Assembly (NCBI RefSeq): GCF_019703515.2
Contig: NC_059351.1
Location: forward strand, 21,839,001 to 21,903,000
Source: Myxocyprinus asiaticus
Taxonomy: Eukaryota > Chordata > Actinopteri > Cypriniformes > Catostomidae
Direction of reading: 5' to 3'
DNA: 64,000 nt
Shown here piece by piece: positions 1-10,321 of this stretch (position 1 is its first letter; every line of letters begins with the position of its first letter). Position numbers and translations under genes: made by a program. Below the pieces are notes generated by a model, which was not told where the DNA came from, did no database searches, and saw only the letters and a program-made list of their open reading frames with translations.

Positions 1-684
1 CCGATAAATCGGTCGGGCACTAGTATAGAGATCATCACTTCTGAATGAAACACACCCATATGTAATTTATATGTTACAGGGCACGCAAAGCACTGCAAAC
101 CTCTTATAATAATACAGACATTGGCTTAACTTACCCAAAGATATGCGCTAAGGTGCAGTAACCAGTTGCAATAAACCACAATGCAATAAAGTATTGAATG
201 TCACGTGAATAAGGGACGCTTGAGCATTTTGAGCATTTCATCACAGGACACGTGTCCTCGTCTCACCGTCCGACTATTCATATTTTCTATTCATAGCTTT
301 CTCTTCCTCTTCTCCCTGGCATTGTTTAATAACACTTAACATTATAAAACTATATTTGATTTAGATTTTGATCTTCACCAAATCAACATTCCATCATAAA
401 GTGTTCTTATTTAAAAAAAAATAAAATCATTAGGTTAGGGTTAGGGGTTATTTTTCAGCCCACATTTATGGAGAATTTATGAAAGTATTAACTTGTCTGG
501 CCAGCACGCCAGCGTCAATACCTCTGGCTCGCAGGGAATTACTAATTTTTTATTTTTTATGTGGCATTGGTTGTCTGAATGTTGGGGAAAGTACGTTCAA
601 AGCTGCAAGCTTCTCATAATCTAAAGTAGTTAAACTACAGTCAAGATACTCTTTAGAAAAAGTAGTTATAAACACTACAAGGTA
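1..684. other. AT-rich intronic DNA, no gene recognised
   Basis: No reading frame or repeat that I can name. A short run with two to three TTAGG-like units (about 430-452) is a degenerate interspersed motif, not a telomere. Presumed intron of the glypican gene whose exon lies at 58427. Confidence 0.5.
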
Positions 685-1437
685 CTAACAAACAAGTAAA
701 TCAAATCAAATCAAATCACTTTTATTGTCACACAACCATATACACAAGTGCAATAATGGGTGAAAGTCTTGGGTGCAGTTCCGTGCAACATAGCAGTCAT
801 GACAGTGATGAGACATATACCAATTTACAATAAACAGATTTGCACATCACAATTTACATATCTAATATACACATAAATACACACAACACAATATACAAAT
901 AATAATATACAATATACAGTATACAATACACACAATATAGAATATTGTACAGTATACAATACACACAATATATAATACACATACACACAATATAGAATAC
1001 ACATTATACAATAAAAATAGTATATATAGTATATTTAAAATATACAGTAGGTTGTATTGTACTGTATTGACAGTCAGGCTGTCAGTTGATAGTCAGTTGC
1101 CAGTGTGTTGTTAAGAGAGAATATAATTGAAGACAGTCCAGTGTGAGATAATAAGATTAATAAAGTGCAGTGCTGATGTATATTGATCATGAGAGATCAA
1201 GAGTTCAGAAGTCTGATTGCTTGGGGGAAGAAGCTGTCATGAAGTCGGCTGGTGTGGGTCCTGATGCTGCAATACTGCCTGCCTGATGGTAGCAGTGAGA
1301 GCAGCCCATGGCTTGGGTGGCTGGAGTCTCTGAAGATCCTCCGAGCTTTTTTCACACACCGCCTGGTATATATGTCCTGGAGGGAGGGAAGCTCACCTCC
1401 GATGATGTGTCTGGCAGTTCACACCACCCTTTGCAGG
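685..1437 (-). mobile_element. LINE-like 3' fragment (unclassified fish repeat)
   Basis: At 685-715 the plus strand shows about four AAATC units followed by a CTTTTATTGTCACAC motif. That is the look of a non-LTR element 3' tail read on the minus strand, where the tail would be (GATTT)n. The stretch 1200-1437 belongs to a family common in fish genomes and has a fairly open frame, but I do not assign it a product. The middle (about 830-1030) is A/T/C-rich low-complexity DNA. The unit stops abruptly where DIRS copy 1 begins (about 1438). The LINE does not resume after that copy at 4717, so the junction is not a simple insertion. Family assignment is uncertain. Confidence 0.5.
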
Positions 1438-1549
1438 GCAGAGAATGCCCCTGGGTGCTTCGGCAAGCTAAAAGAGTATATTCTTTTCCTAAAAAGAGTA
1501 TATTTTCTTCTACTAAATGAGTGGCACTTACGGGAGCGTCTTTTAAAAG

Positions 1550-2110
1550 ATGCCTTTCCGTTTGTGTATAATTCCTGGTTGCGGTCGTTACCTCTCTGCT
1601 TCTGACGGCCACAATCGCTGCCTTGCGTGCTTGGGCACCACCCACGCAGAGACATAGTTCGTGGACGGGTCATGTCCTCATTGCGAGACCATGACTATGG
1701 CAACGTTGCGGTCGCGGCTTTCTTTCGTAAGATGGAAAGCCACCCCAGTGGCTCCCCGCCTCGGTCCTTCTACCTACGGGTGTGAGGCCACGTTGGCTAG
1801 CACTGGGGGCGATTTGGGGACCTCAATGGGAGCACCTACATCGGGAAATCCCCCACGGACCTCCCATTCCCCAGCACGCTCGTCTGCCCCCGTCGGGTTC
1901 TGGGATGATGTCCACCCTGATAGTCCAGGAGCACCACCTTTGGCTCAACCTGGACGAGATGAGGGAGGCTGACAAGGCACGGTTCCTTTATGCCCCCATC
2001 TCCCAGGTTGTCCTGTTCGGCGACACCGTCGAGGACTTTTCCCAGCAGTTCTCGGTGGTGAAACAGCAGACAGAGGCTATTCAACACATCCTGCCCCGGC
2101 ACGGTTCAAG
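1550..2110 (+). pseudogene. DIRS gag, broken (copy 1)
   Basis: The frame opening with ATG at 1550 gives an N-terminus with a Cys/His pattern: PGCGRYLS, then RCLACLG, then DGSCPHC. This is a probable zinc-binding motif also present in copies 2 and 3. A TAG interrupts it between the second and third cysteine groups. A large internal deletion near 1900 then joins the N-terminal part to a later gag segment read in another frame (ADKARFL ... VEDFSQQF ... EAIQHILP). The function, nucleic-acid binding and particle assembly, is inferred from the position ahead of RT. Confidence 0.75.
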
Positions 2111-2115
2111 ACCCC

Positions 2116-2445
2116 ACACCCTGTTTGCTACTTACCGACAGCCCCTACTTCATCGTACCAAAGAAAGGCGGTGGGTTGCAGCCAATCTTGGACCTGCGAG
2201 TACTGAACCGGGCTTTGCACAGACTCGCGTTCAAGATGCTGACGCAAAAACTCATTTTAGCGAATGTCTGGCATCAAGATTGGTTCGCGGCGGTAGACCT
2301 GAAGGACGCGTACTTCCACGTCTCGGTTTTGCCTCGACACAGACTCTTCCTGCGGTTTGTTTTTGAGGGCCAGGCATACTAGTACAAAGTCCTCCCCTTC
2401 AGCCTGTCCTTGTCTCCTTGCGTCTTCATGAAAGTCACAAAGGCA
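2116..2445 (+). pseudogene. DIRS reverse transcriptase N-terminal half (copy 1)
   Basis: The open stretch 2125-2382 encodes early RT motifs: SPYFIVPKKGGG, LDLRVLNRAL and the motif A region AAVDLKDAYF, with aspartates at residues 58 and 61 of that stretch. A TAG follows FEGQAY. After about 2440 the sequence jumps to a point downstream of the catalytic box, because the YLDD block present in copy 3 is missing. The RT is therefore catalytically dead. DNA-synthesis role from family knowledge; deletion seen by comparison with copy 3. Confidence 0.85.
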
Positions 2446-2960
2446 CGTGCCTCAGCCGGCTGAGCCTTCGGGTCAACTGAGAAAAAGCAAGCTCTCCCCG
2501 ATTCAGAGCATCTCTTTTCTCGGTTTGGAGTTGGACTCAGTCTCGATGACGGCGCGCCTCACGAGTGAGCGCGTGCAGTCGGTGCTGAACTGTCTGAAGG
2601 CATTCAGACAAAAAACGGTGGTCCCACTGAAACTTTTTCAGAGGCTCCTGGGGCAGTGGGACACATCGCGTGGTCGTCACGCCGATCTGTCGCCGCCTCT
2701 TCAGCCCTTGGTCGGACCTGGTGTTTCTACAGGCTGGAGTTCCCCTAGAGCAGGTTTCCAGGCATATCGTCATCACAATGGACGCCTCCAAGACAGGCTG
2801 GGGCGCCGTATGCAATGCGAATTCATTGGCACATCAACTTCCTCGAGTTGCTGGCAGTGCTGCTCGCCCCTCGGAAGCTCTGGACGTTGATCCAGGGCAA
2901 GCATGTGTTGGTCCGGATGGACAACACGGCGACCCTCTTTAGGGGCGGCTGTCCCCCTCA
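2446..2960 (+). pseudogene. DIRS RT thumb and RNase H remnants (copy 1)
   Basis: Resumes at SKLSPIQSISFLGLELDSV, the region just after the catalytic box. A frame change follows near the RLLG segment, then the RNase H opening TMDASKTGWGAV in another frame. The glutamate region is scrambled by small indels, although a nucleotide trace of the third acidic segment remains near 2915. At about 2940 the RNase H is cut and joined directly to the N-terminal part of the recombinase. Not functional. Confidence 0.75.
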
Positions 2961-2963
2961 ACC

Positions 2964-3770
2964 TTGAAGGTGTATGTAGCCACTTTATCGGCACATCACG
3001 ATGCAGTTGACTGTAAGTATTTGGGGAAGCATGACTTGATCATCAGGTTCCTGAGAGGCGCTAGGAGGTTAAATCCCCCCAGACCATGCCTCATCCCCTC
3101 GTGGGACCTCTCTGTGGTCCTTTGGGGCCTACGGGGAGCTCTATTCGAGCCCCTGGAGTCAGTTGAGCTAAAGGCACTCTCCTTGAAGACTGCCCTCCTG
3201 ACTGCGCTCACATCCATCAAGAGGGTAGGGGACCTGCAGGCGTTTTCTGTCAACGAAACATGCCTGGAGTTCGGTCCGAGCTACTCTCATGTGATCCTGA
3301 GACCCCGACCGGGCTATGTGCCCAAGGTTCCCAGGACTCCGTTTAGGGATCAGGTGGTGACCCTGCAAGCGCTGCCCCAGTAGGAGGCAGACCCAGCCTT
3401 GGCTTTGCTGTGTCCGATGTATGCTTTGCACATCTATTTGGATCACACGCAGAACTTTAGAAGCTCCGATCAGCTCTTTGTCTGCTTTGGCGGACAGCGG
3501 AAAGGGAGCGCTGTCTCCAAACAGAGGATCACCCATTGGGTCATTGATGCCATCGCAATGACATATCACACCCAGGACGTGCTGTCCCCCTTGGGGCTGC
3601 GAGCCCACTCTACTAGGAGTGTGGCGGCCTCCTGGGCCCTGACCAATGGCGCCTCTTTAGCAGACATCTGCAGAGCAGCGGGCTGGGCAACACCCAACAC
3701 CTTTGCAAGGTTTTACAATCTCCGGGTTGAGCCGGTCTTGTCCCGTGTGTTGTCAGGTATGAGCAGGTAA
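2964..3770 (+). pseudogene. DIRS tyrosine recombinase, one premature stop (copy 1)
   Basis: One continuous frame interrupted only by TAG at 3381-3383, where copy 4 has a glutamate codon. Upstream is the catalytic Arg region (ALTSIKRVGDL). Downstream are the H-x-x-R box (AHSTR), the helix RAAGWATPNTF and the tyrosine region ARFYNL. Without the stop all four signature residues would be present. The protein family integrates circular cDNA by strand exchange in the nucleus. The frame lacks the start region seen upstream in copy 4 because of the RNase H deletion. Confidence 0.88.
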
Positions 3771-4467
3771 GTTCCGGGACAGCTGGCCGGGTGTACCACT
3801 TGCGCATAGTGCCTTTCCCCTCCCCGAGGTGAAGACCTGCGCTTTGACTCCCAGTCGTGTTCACAAAGTTGTGGATCCTGGATGACTTCCTCCTTAGCCC
3901 TGTGGCAGGTGGGTTTGTGGAGAAACTTGCTGCCGGCCCAGTACGTGTGCTAACTAGGCCCTGTACTGGGGTAGGTGCTCCACATGCGCTGGTTCCCCGT
4001 AGGTAACCTTGTGTGATGTATCTTCCGCTAAATGGTTTCCCTGTTGGTAAACTGCGTCTTCCTTGGGCAGAAGTCCCTCTGCCCCTGGTCACCGTGTCTG
4101 TAGAGCTCCTCCCCCCTCGGGTAGGACCTACCACGGGACTTCTCCACATGACATACTTCCGACAAAACTTAGTAAGTCTCAGTAAGACTCAAATCCCCCC
4201 CCCCCCCCTTCTGGCGGGTTGTGGTCTCCACGGTGTCTTCCCCTTGGGAGTGACACCCCCCGACGCGGACACTTATGACCCCCAGTCGGTTACCCGTTAG
4301 TCCCCGGGATACAGGAGAATGTTCAACACTCGTAGGAGCATTGGGGGAGGTTACGTGATGGCCTGGTGCGCTGGCTACGAGGCACACAGCGGTCTGCCCA
4401 TCTCGCACCGCCAGTCCATGTAACACAGTTCAGTCCTTGTGGCATTTCATATAAGGACCCCTAATGT
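3771..4467 (+). other. DIRS 3' untranslated region (copy 1)
   Basis: Conserved among the four copies but without a shared open frame. It lies between the recombinase stop and the ICR. A run of about ten C residues at 4196-4207 is specific to this copy. Confidence 0.7.
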
Positions 4468-4575
4468 CACTATATCGACACAACGTCGAGTGAGTGACAG
4501 ATAGGGAACGTCTTGTTTACTTTCGTAACCTCCGTTCCCTGATGGAGGGAACGAGACGTTGTGTCCCTCTTGCCA
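4468..4575 (+). repeat. DIRS internal complementary region (copy 1)
   Basis: Two abutting parts. GTCGAGTGAGTGACAGATAG is the reverse complement of the left outer end of an intact element. The following part, with GTAACCTCCGTTCCCTGATG, is the reverse complement of the right outer end. They meet at AAC (GTT on the other strand) at about 4507-4509. In DIRS elements this region is thought to template joining of the ends into a circle. Confidence 0.85.
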
Positions 4576-4624
4576 CAACACTGAACTACCTGCTGAAATG
4601 GCCAGGACCTTGTCTCGGCTCCTC

Positions 4625-4716
4625 AGCACAAAACCTGAATGAGTGGTTGCGAGCCAGCTCCTTTTATACCCGTATGTCCGGGGAAGTGGCATGCAAATTC
4701 CAAGTAACCAAGATGT
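4625..4716 (-). promoter_or_regulatory. Right terminal repeat with inward-facing octamer/TATA promoter (copy 1)
   Basis: Read on the minus strand: octamer ATTTGCAT (4691-4698) followed by TATAAAA (4662-4668), the same spacing as in the left repeat of copy 2. The outer part of the repeat is deleted. Promoter activity is inferred from the motifs. Confidence 0.6.
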
Positions 4717-5494
4717 TATTTTGCCATGAAAATAACGTAGCAATGCAAACAACTCTTAATCTTCTTTATGAAAAACATTTTCTTTTTTCTTTTTTTTGTC
4801 TTTTTCTTTTTTTATTAAAATGTGAATTGGTTGTGTTTTTGTAAAATTCATCCATTTGAGTTTTTGTGCATAAGAGTATTTGTCGCATTCAAATCTGAAA
4901 TGTATCCATCTGCATTATCAAAGGCAATGCAACAGCAAAAAATTGGACTGGCTTTCATAGACTGAAGCTGACTGGGTAGCAATTCTATAAAGAAATTTGT
5001 CTTCAGGGTAAGTGAGAAACTCAAAAACAATGCAGATGTGGTCAAGAAATTGAAGTGAGGTGCTCTCCGTCGACAGCATTTGGACTGACAGTAGTGCGGT
5101 GGATCAGAGGAAGGTGTTCTTCTAGTGTTCTTCTGCTCGGGCGCCTACACAGCCAAATCTGCTGTCAGACACTTCATTACATGCCAGTAAGCCTCTCAGT
5201 AAGACCTGCCCTATAGCAACAACCACAAAAACACCCATGAGAGAGAGAGAGATGACTTGCCTCCTTGTTGATGCTGAAAACCATACAGTAACCAAAGCAT
5301 AGAGAGCCACATTCAAACTGGCAAAGAGCCACAACTGTAGACTGTGGGATCCAGAAGTCTGAAACCACATTTTTTTTATTTAAACCTGGAAATAAACAGA
5401 AAATGTAAGGAGTTTGGAAAATGTAAAATAAAGAAAAGTTAAGTGAAATAAATAAGAAATATTTAAGATTCTAAGGCATTTCAGGATTTGTTCC
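4717..5494. other. Unassigned intronic DNA with one hydrophobic frame
   Basis: No repeat recognised. On the minus strand 5122-5370 is an 82-codon frame with two strongly hydrophobic stretches (VALYALVTVWF and LMGVFVVVAIG). A TTTCAG acceptor-like site lies just inside its 5' end and no coding continuation is visible. I do not recognise a family. It may be chance or an old processed fragment. Confidence 0.3.
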
Positions 5495-5800
5495 TTAAAG
5501 GAATATTCTGGGTTCAATACAAATTAAGCTCAATTGACAGCATTTGTGGCATAATGTTGATTACCACAAAAATGTATATTGACTCATCCATCCTTTTCTT
5601 TAAAAAAAGCAAAAATCGAGATTAGAGTGAGGCACTTACAATGAAAGTAAATAGGGCCAGTATTTGAAGAGTCTAAAGGTTGGAATGTGATTTTTTAATA
5701 AAAACACTTACATACATTCTTCTGTTAAAACTTGTGGATTATTTGAGCTGTAAAGTTTTTTTTTTTTTTTTTTTAAATCATCGTTTTACAGTCGTTGTGT
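5495..5800 (+). repeat. TTAA-type foldback MITE, partial
   Basis: Begins CCTTAAAGGAATATTCTGGG and continues with TTAAGCTCAATTGACAGCAT, a family seen again at 34491-35445 (+) and about 57450-57882 (-). Only the left arm is present; it breaks at a poly-T run just before the L1 5' UTR. TTAA ends suggest a piggyBac-like origin (inference). Confidence 0.65.
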
Positions 5801-5850
5801 GAGTTTACAGTGTTTCATTGTCATCTTGTCATCATCAATATACACTTTAC

Positions 5851-6270
5851 TGTCTGAGGAAACTGGGCGCCTTTTTTGTTTCTTTTTGTGCTGGTTCCGC
5901 CTAGCGGCTGGAGTTTGTTTTGTGGAATAACACTCCTTCGGGACAGTTGTGGATGAATCTGCTTGTTCTTTGTGCTTATGCCTCCTGTTGGCTGGAGTTT
6001 GTTTTGTGGAGTATCTTTTGCAGGACATTGGAAGGATTAGGACATCTGCTCTACTTATGAACAGCTGACTCACTGAACATTCGTTTGACTGTCTGAGGAA
6101 ACTGGGTGCCTTTTTTGTTTCTTTTTGTGCTGGTTCTGCTAGAGGCTGGAGTTTGTATTGTGGAGGAACACACCTTCGATACAGTTTTGTGAATGAATCT
6201 ATACGTTCTTTGTGTTTATTCTGCCTATTGGCTGGAGTTTGTTTTATAGATTATATTCTGTTATGTAATT
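5851..6270 (+). repeat. L1 5' UTR tandem units (period about 239 bp)
   Basis: TGTCTGAGGAAACTGGG occurs at 5851 and again at 6090. The downstream sequence matches between the two, including GGCTGGAGTTTGTTTT and CTTTTTTGTTTCTTTTTGTG. Within each unit the GGCTGGAGTTTGT segment itself appears twice. Tandem 5' units acting as promoters are known in L1 elements; that role here is inference. Confidence 0.75.
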
Positions 6271-6547
6271 CTGTCTCACAGAATTTGTATAGAAAAACCG
6301 GACTTGAGCAATCCCACGGCAAAGTTGTCGCGGGGACTCTCGTAGGCATACGTGGACTTTTTGAGTTTAGAGGGATGGACGCCTGTTAGCGCTGTCGTGC
6401 GCGGGGTTATTGCGCACGTTTTTCTTTTTTCTGTTTGTTTGGTTCGGGTTGAAGTTCAGGGTTTGACTGTGGCACTAATGTTGGAATGTGGTCTTTATAA
6501 TTTTATTTTTGACACACTTTTCTGATGTCAAAATGTAAAATGTTAAT

Positions 6548-7270
6548 ATGAGTGGATTATTTCTCTCCACGTGGAATGTGAATGGGTTAGGGCACCCCAT
6601 AAAAAGAAGGAAGGTTATTTCTTTTCTTAAACGTAAGAAATTTGATATAGTGTTTCTTCAAGAAACTCATCTTTCCCCGCAGGAAGCTGAAACATTTGGG
6701 AAGATATGGGTGGGCATGGATGGGGTTTTCTTTAGTGCTGGCTCGAGTAAGAGCTTGGGAGTCATTACATTGATAAGTAAGCATCTACAATTCAAATGTC
6801 TCAAACAGATTAAAGATAAATTAGGAAGAGTCATTGTTTTAGCAGAAATTCAGGGGCAAAGGTTGATTTTGGCTAATATTTACGCACCTAACGTTGATGA
6901 TCAGGGCTTTTTTATAGATCTTGAAGGTATGTTGCAAGCCGCTGGCACCCCTTATGATATAATATTGGGAAAAGACTTTAATCTTTTGATGGACTCAGTC
7001 CTTGATTATAGTGAAGCCAAAATGGATGACAATTGGATGTGTAAAAATCTTGGTCTTACAGATATTTAGAGACTTTTAAACCCATCTGGGGGGGACTATA
7101 CATTTTTTTTCATCAATCCATAAGATTTATTCTAGAATAGATTTTTTCTTGATATCCAAATCCCTCATTTCATCTGTTGTTGATTGCTCAATTGGAAACA
7201 TTTTAGTCTCAGATCATGCCCTGGTGTGTTTAGAGGTGTTGCCACATACGGAGAAAAATAAATCATATAG
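6548..7270 (+). pseudogene. L1 ORF2 endonuclease domain
   Basis: APE-type endonuclease that nicks target DNA to prime reverse transcription. The frame 6548-7069 opens MSGLFLSTWNVNGLG (Asn box), followed by LQETHLSP (catalytic Glu), LANIYAPN and GKDFNLL, where the family normally reads GGDFN. A stop at 7067 and a frame change separate the last motif, SDHALVCLEV (7200-7250). The first 173 codons are continuous and the catalytic pattern is largely intact. ATG 6548 fits the usual short N-terminus of this domain. Confidence 0.88.
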
Positions 7271-7335
7271 TTGGCACTTTAATGTATCCCTTTTGCAAAA
7301 TCCTGATTTCCAACAAATGTTAAAGGCTGAAATCA

Positions 7336-7995
7336 GTGTTTGTATCCTCTGTGGGCGTGGCTTGGGAGGCACTTAAGGCGGTTCTTAAGGGTCGAATCAT
7401 ACAGTATGCCGCATTCATCAAAAAATACATAGCACGAGAAATTGTGGAGTTGGAAGGGAATATTAAAAGTGCCAAGGCAGAGCTGAAGCGTCGAATGTCA
7501 TCTGTTGGCCTCAGAGAATAGACCAGACTGAAATACAGATATAATACTATTTTGTCGCGGAAGGTGGAGTTTTGGCTATTCAGGGCAAGACAGTCATATT
7601 TTGATTTGGGGGACAAAGCAGGGAAGCTTTTGACTAGATATATAAAGCAGAGAGAGTCTTTTTCTACCATTCCCTCAGTGAAACCTGCTGGTGGTGAAAT
7701 ATTTACCTCAGCCATTGATATTAATAATGCTTTTAAAGAATTCTATCTTGATCTTTATAGTTCCACATCTTTGTCCACCGATGAAGATATTAGAAACTTT
7801 GTGGAACCATTAGAACTCCCTAAACTTCTGGTCTTGCTGACTGAGCAAAAAAATTCTCTTGATTCTGAGATAACCTTGGAGGAGCTTGGCGAGGTAATCA
7901 AGGCCTTGCCTACATGCAAGGCTTCAGGGCCAGATGGCTTTGCCACTGTGTTTTTTAGATTTTTTGCTACAGAACTAGCTCCAATTTTGTTATAA
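7336..7995 (+). pseudogene. L1 ORF2 linker and first RT motif
   Basis: One frame with a single internal TAG at 7519-7521. It encodes the charged linker (for example YIAREIVELEGNIKSAKAEL), then FWLFRARQSYFDLGDKAGK and the RT-0/1 motif LPTCKASGPDGF. It ends at 7995, before any catalytic aspartate of the RT. The central RT (FADD-type box) is absent from the window, so this is a deletion rather than simple decay. Confidence 0.83.
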
Positions 7996-8019
7996 GTTAA
8001 TATGGAATCATAGAATCAT

Positions 8020-8458
8020 CTGATTCCCATATCTTAGTTCTTTAGGTATTTACAGCTGCGCCACCTGCTCTGTACTATTTTTGGGAGTAGCATACACCCC
8101 CCCAAAGAGGCAGATACTCTAGAAGTGGTGATTACTGCTTTTGGAAAAGGTCATGAGGCATGAGTGTATTACTCCCTGTTAATTCAGAGTTTGCGGGACG
8201 GAGCTTCAGTTTCTCTCAAGAGATTATGGGAGAGAGATTTAAACTTGGTATTGGAGGAGGGAGTGTGGACTAGGATTCTAAAAAAAACACCAAGTCTACA
8301 TCTAGAGATTCAAGGGTGCGTCTGATGCAATTTAATATTTTGCATTGATTATATTGGACACCCTCTAGATTTTGGTCGGGGGGAGGGGTTTAATTTATAT
8401 AACTGATTCTGTATTTTATATTGTGTTTATTTGTCTTGTAGATGGAATCAGTAAAAAA
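8020..8458 (+). mobile_element. L1 ORF2 C-terminal tail and 3' UTR
   Basis: Broken coding resembling the C-terminal L1 tail: WERDLNLVLEEGVWTRI and, after a frame change, a VRLMQFNI-type segment. The 3' end follows at about 8458. Joined directly to the RT start, which defines the internal deletion. Confidence 0.65.
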
Positions 8459-9712
8459 TGTTAATAACATATAACTTTTGATTTTGAAAATGTATTAGTA
8501 TATGTTGAAATTAACATTAACTTAATAAATGCTGTAAGAGTATTGTTCATTGTTAGTTCATTTTAACTCATGTTGTGAACTAATGTTAACTAATGGAACC
8601 TCATTGTACCAAATTTGTACTAGTTTATGTTGTGATATCAAAATTGGTATCAAGAATCATAAAATGTTAATGGTATTTGCATTGATTACTTAAATGTACT
8701 ACTTTGGAACAACATTTGTTGTAATAAATGCTATACAAAAAAATAAAATAAAAATAGATTTTTAGTAAAATGCGCTCATAAGGTGATAAAAAATCAATGG
8801 ATATTATTCTTACATGGTCTAAAATAAATTGTGACATTGCTAAGCATTTTTATCTGTGGTTTATCTTGAAAACAAAAGTTACATTCTGTAGTGATGTGAT
8901 TAAAAAAAAAAAAAAAACACTGTAAAGACTGCGAATCAGAATCGAGAGCAAGTCTCCTGAAAAGAGAAAAGCCTAGATTACAACTGATAACATTAATGTA
9001 AATGAACAGAACTATTCTTAACATCTCTACAACATCTCAATATGCTATTGCATACTTTTGAGTCACTAACGCCTCTACTCTGTGACATGAATCAATATGT
9101 AAATAAATTTATGTTAAGCTATTAGCATTAATTTGCCTTGAAGCAAATGTAGATGTCCTTACTGATGTAATTACTGGAAAAATATGTGAAGCAGTTGCCA
9201 AAGCGACAGCCATGTGACCTTTTACTGTTCTGTATGTTTGACTGATGGGTTCTGATATTGAAGGTTATTGCAATAGACCAAAATATTTGTCATTGGGGGT
9301 CACTAAATAGGCTGACGGTCATCTTGTTGAGTATCTTGGCTGAAGGTGTGCATGCCGATGATTACTACTCCATTTGCCATACTTGATGATGTAATTGTGT
9401 ACTGTGTATATTTATAGTTTCACAACACATACCAAAGGTATTAGTGCAATGAAAACAACCGGTACTCAAAAGTCAATTTTAGGTAGTATGTTGTAGGTAC
9501 TGAAGTGCCTAATTAGGCAGTAGGGGACTTCAAGTGACTGCAGAGTTGCTTTGTATAGTTTTAGTAGCCATGCAGAGGGAGTACGGTAAGGTGTGAGGGG
9601 CCATATTGCATTGCTTTAGGGTGTAGAACTCCCTGCAAAATATACTCATGAGACTTCATTAATGCTCAGTTGCTGAACAGTTTTTCGCATTCAGTGAAAA
9701 AACCTTTAAAAT
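8459..9712. repeat. Intronic DNA with a short MITE fragment at 8466-8625
   Basis: 8466-8625 matches a repeat I recognise from cypriniform DNA (GTATTGTTCATTGTTAGTTC, then ACTAATGTTAACTAATGGAA). The rest shows no gene and no named repeat. Confidence 0.5.
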
Positions 9713-9925
9713 ACGCTACCAGTCAAAAGTTTGGACACACCTGCTCATTGTTTATTATTTCTTTTTTCCACATTTTAGGATAATAGTAATCAAAACTATG
9801 AAATAAAACCACACAACTGGAAGTATGGGAATTATGAATTTACAAAAAATGTCAAATAAATGATTAAATTCTTTTTTTCTCTCTCTTAACTATACAATCC
9901 ATGCATTCAATTAATAAAAATAATA
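9713..9925 (+). mobile_element. Tc1-derived MITE, left part
   Basis: Starts CTACCAGTCAAAAGTTTGG, the terminal repeat of the family that is complete at 61771-62309. The right half resumes at 13047-13230 after DIRS copy 2. Non-coding; it would depend on a transposase supplied elsewhere. Confidence 0.85.
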
Positions 9926-10110
9926 GTTCCCTATCTGTCTTTCAATCGACGTTGTGTCGATGTAGTGACATTAGGGGTCACTCTTGGGAGCCCCAAACAC
10001 CTCTGCTTTTTTTTGAAAAAAGGCGAATGGAATTTGCATGCCACTCCCCCAGACATACGGGTATAAAAGGAGCTGGTATCCAACCACTCATTCAGATTTT
10101 CTCTTCGGAG
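9926..10110 (+). promoter_or_regulatory. DIRS left terminal repeat with octamer/TATA promoter (copy 2)
   Basis: Octamer ATTTGCAT at 10032-10039, TATAAAA at 10062-10068, and an initiator-like CTCATTCAG about 25-30 bp further on. The repeat is the inverse of 12835-13010. The CCAAT box seen in copies 3 and 4 is lost here by a small deletion before GCGAATGG. Pol II promoter function is inferred. Confidence 0.7.
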
Positions 10111-10321
10111 CCGAGTGGTTGTATTCAGTGCACTGAATTCAATTTCCCTCCAAAGATGCACCTCAAAACTGCTTGATTTACTGTGGCTTCTCCCCCTCTG
10201 CATCCGTGGAGTGCAGAGAATGCCCCTGGGCGCTTCGGCAGAGCGAAAAAAGAGAGTATATTCTAAAAGAGTATATTTTCATTCACAAAAAGAGCGGCAC
10301 ACATGGAACGTCTTTTTAAAG

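Larger units (their letters stand above)
1438..4716 (+). mobile_element. DIRS-type YR retrotransposon, copy 1 (5'-truncated, internally deleted)
   Basis: Contains, in order, a gag start with a zinc-type Cys/His motif, RT fragments, RNase H fragments, a tyrosine recombinase, the internal complementary region (ICR) and a shortened right terminal repeat. The 5' end lacks the left inverted terminal repeat: homology to copy 2 starts only at the GCAGAGAATGCCC motif. At the 3' end the terminal repeat is deleted between ATGCAAATTCC (about 4701) and AAGTAACCA, then runs to the end-marking GTT at 4714-4716. Known of the family: DIRS elements encode a tyrosine recombinase instead of an integrase and make no target-site duplication. 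This copy cannot move by itself. Confidence 0.9.
5851..8458 (+). mobile_element. L1/Tx1-type LINE, internally deleted
   Basis: Order: two 5' UTR repeat units, a leader, an apurinic endonuclease domain, the beginning of the RT domain, then a jump to the C-terminal tail and 3' end (about 8020-8458). No ORF1 is visible before the endonuclease. The 3' end is AT-rich with an AATCAGTAAAAAATG signal-like tail, as in L1 elements. Several stops and frame changes make it inactive. Confidence 0.85.

Noticed and set aside
425..455. Telomere-like TTAGGG units (also near 38428 and 51063-51140)
   Set aside because: Only two or three degenerate units each; a common interspersed motif, not a telomere or fusion site.
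1252..1673. Several overlapping frames on both strands
   Set aside because: They cross the junction between the LINE-like fragment and DIRS copy 1; only the gag start at 1550 is supported.
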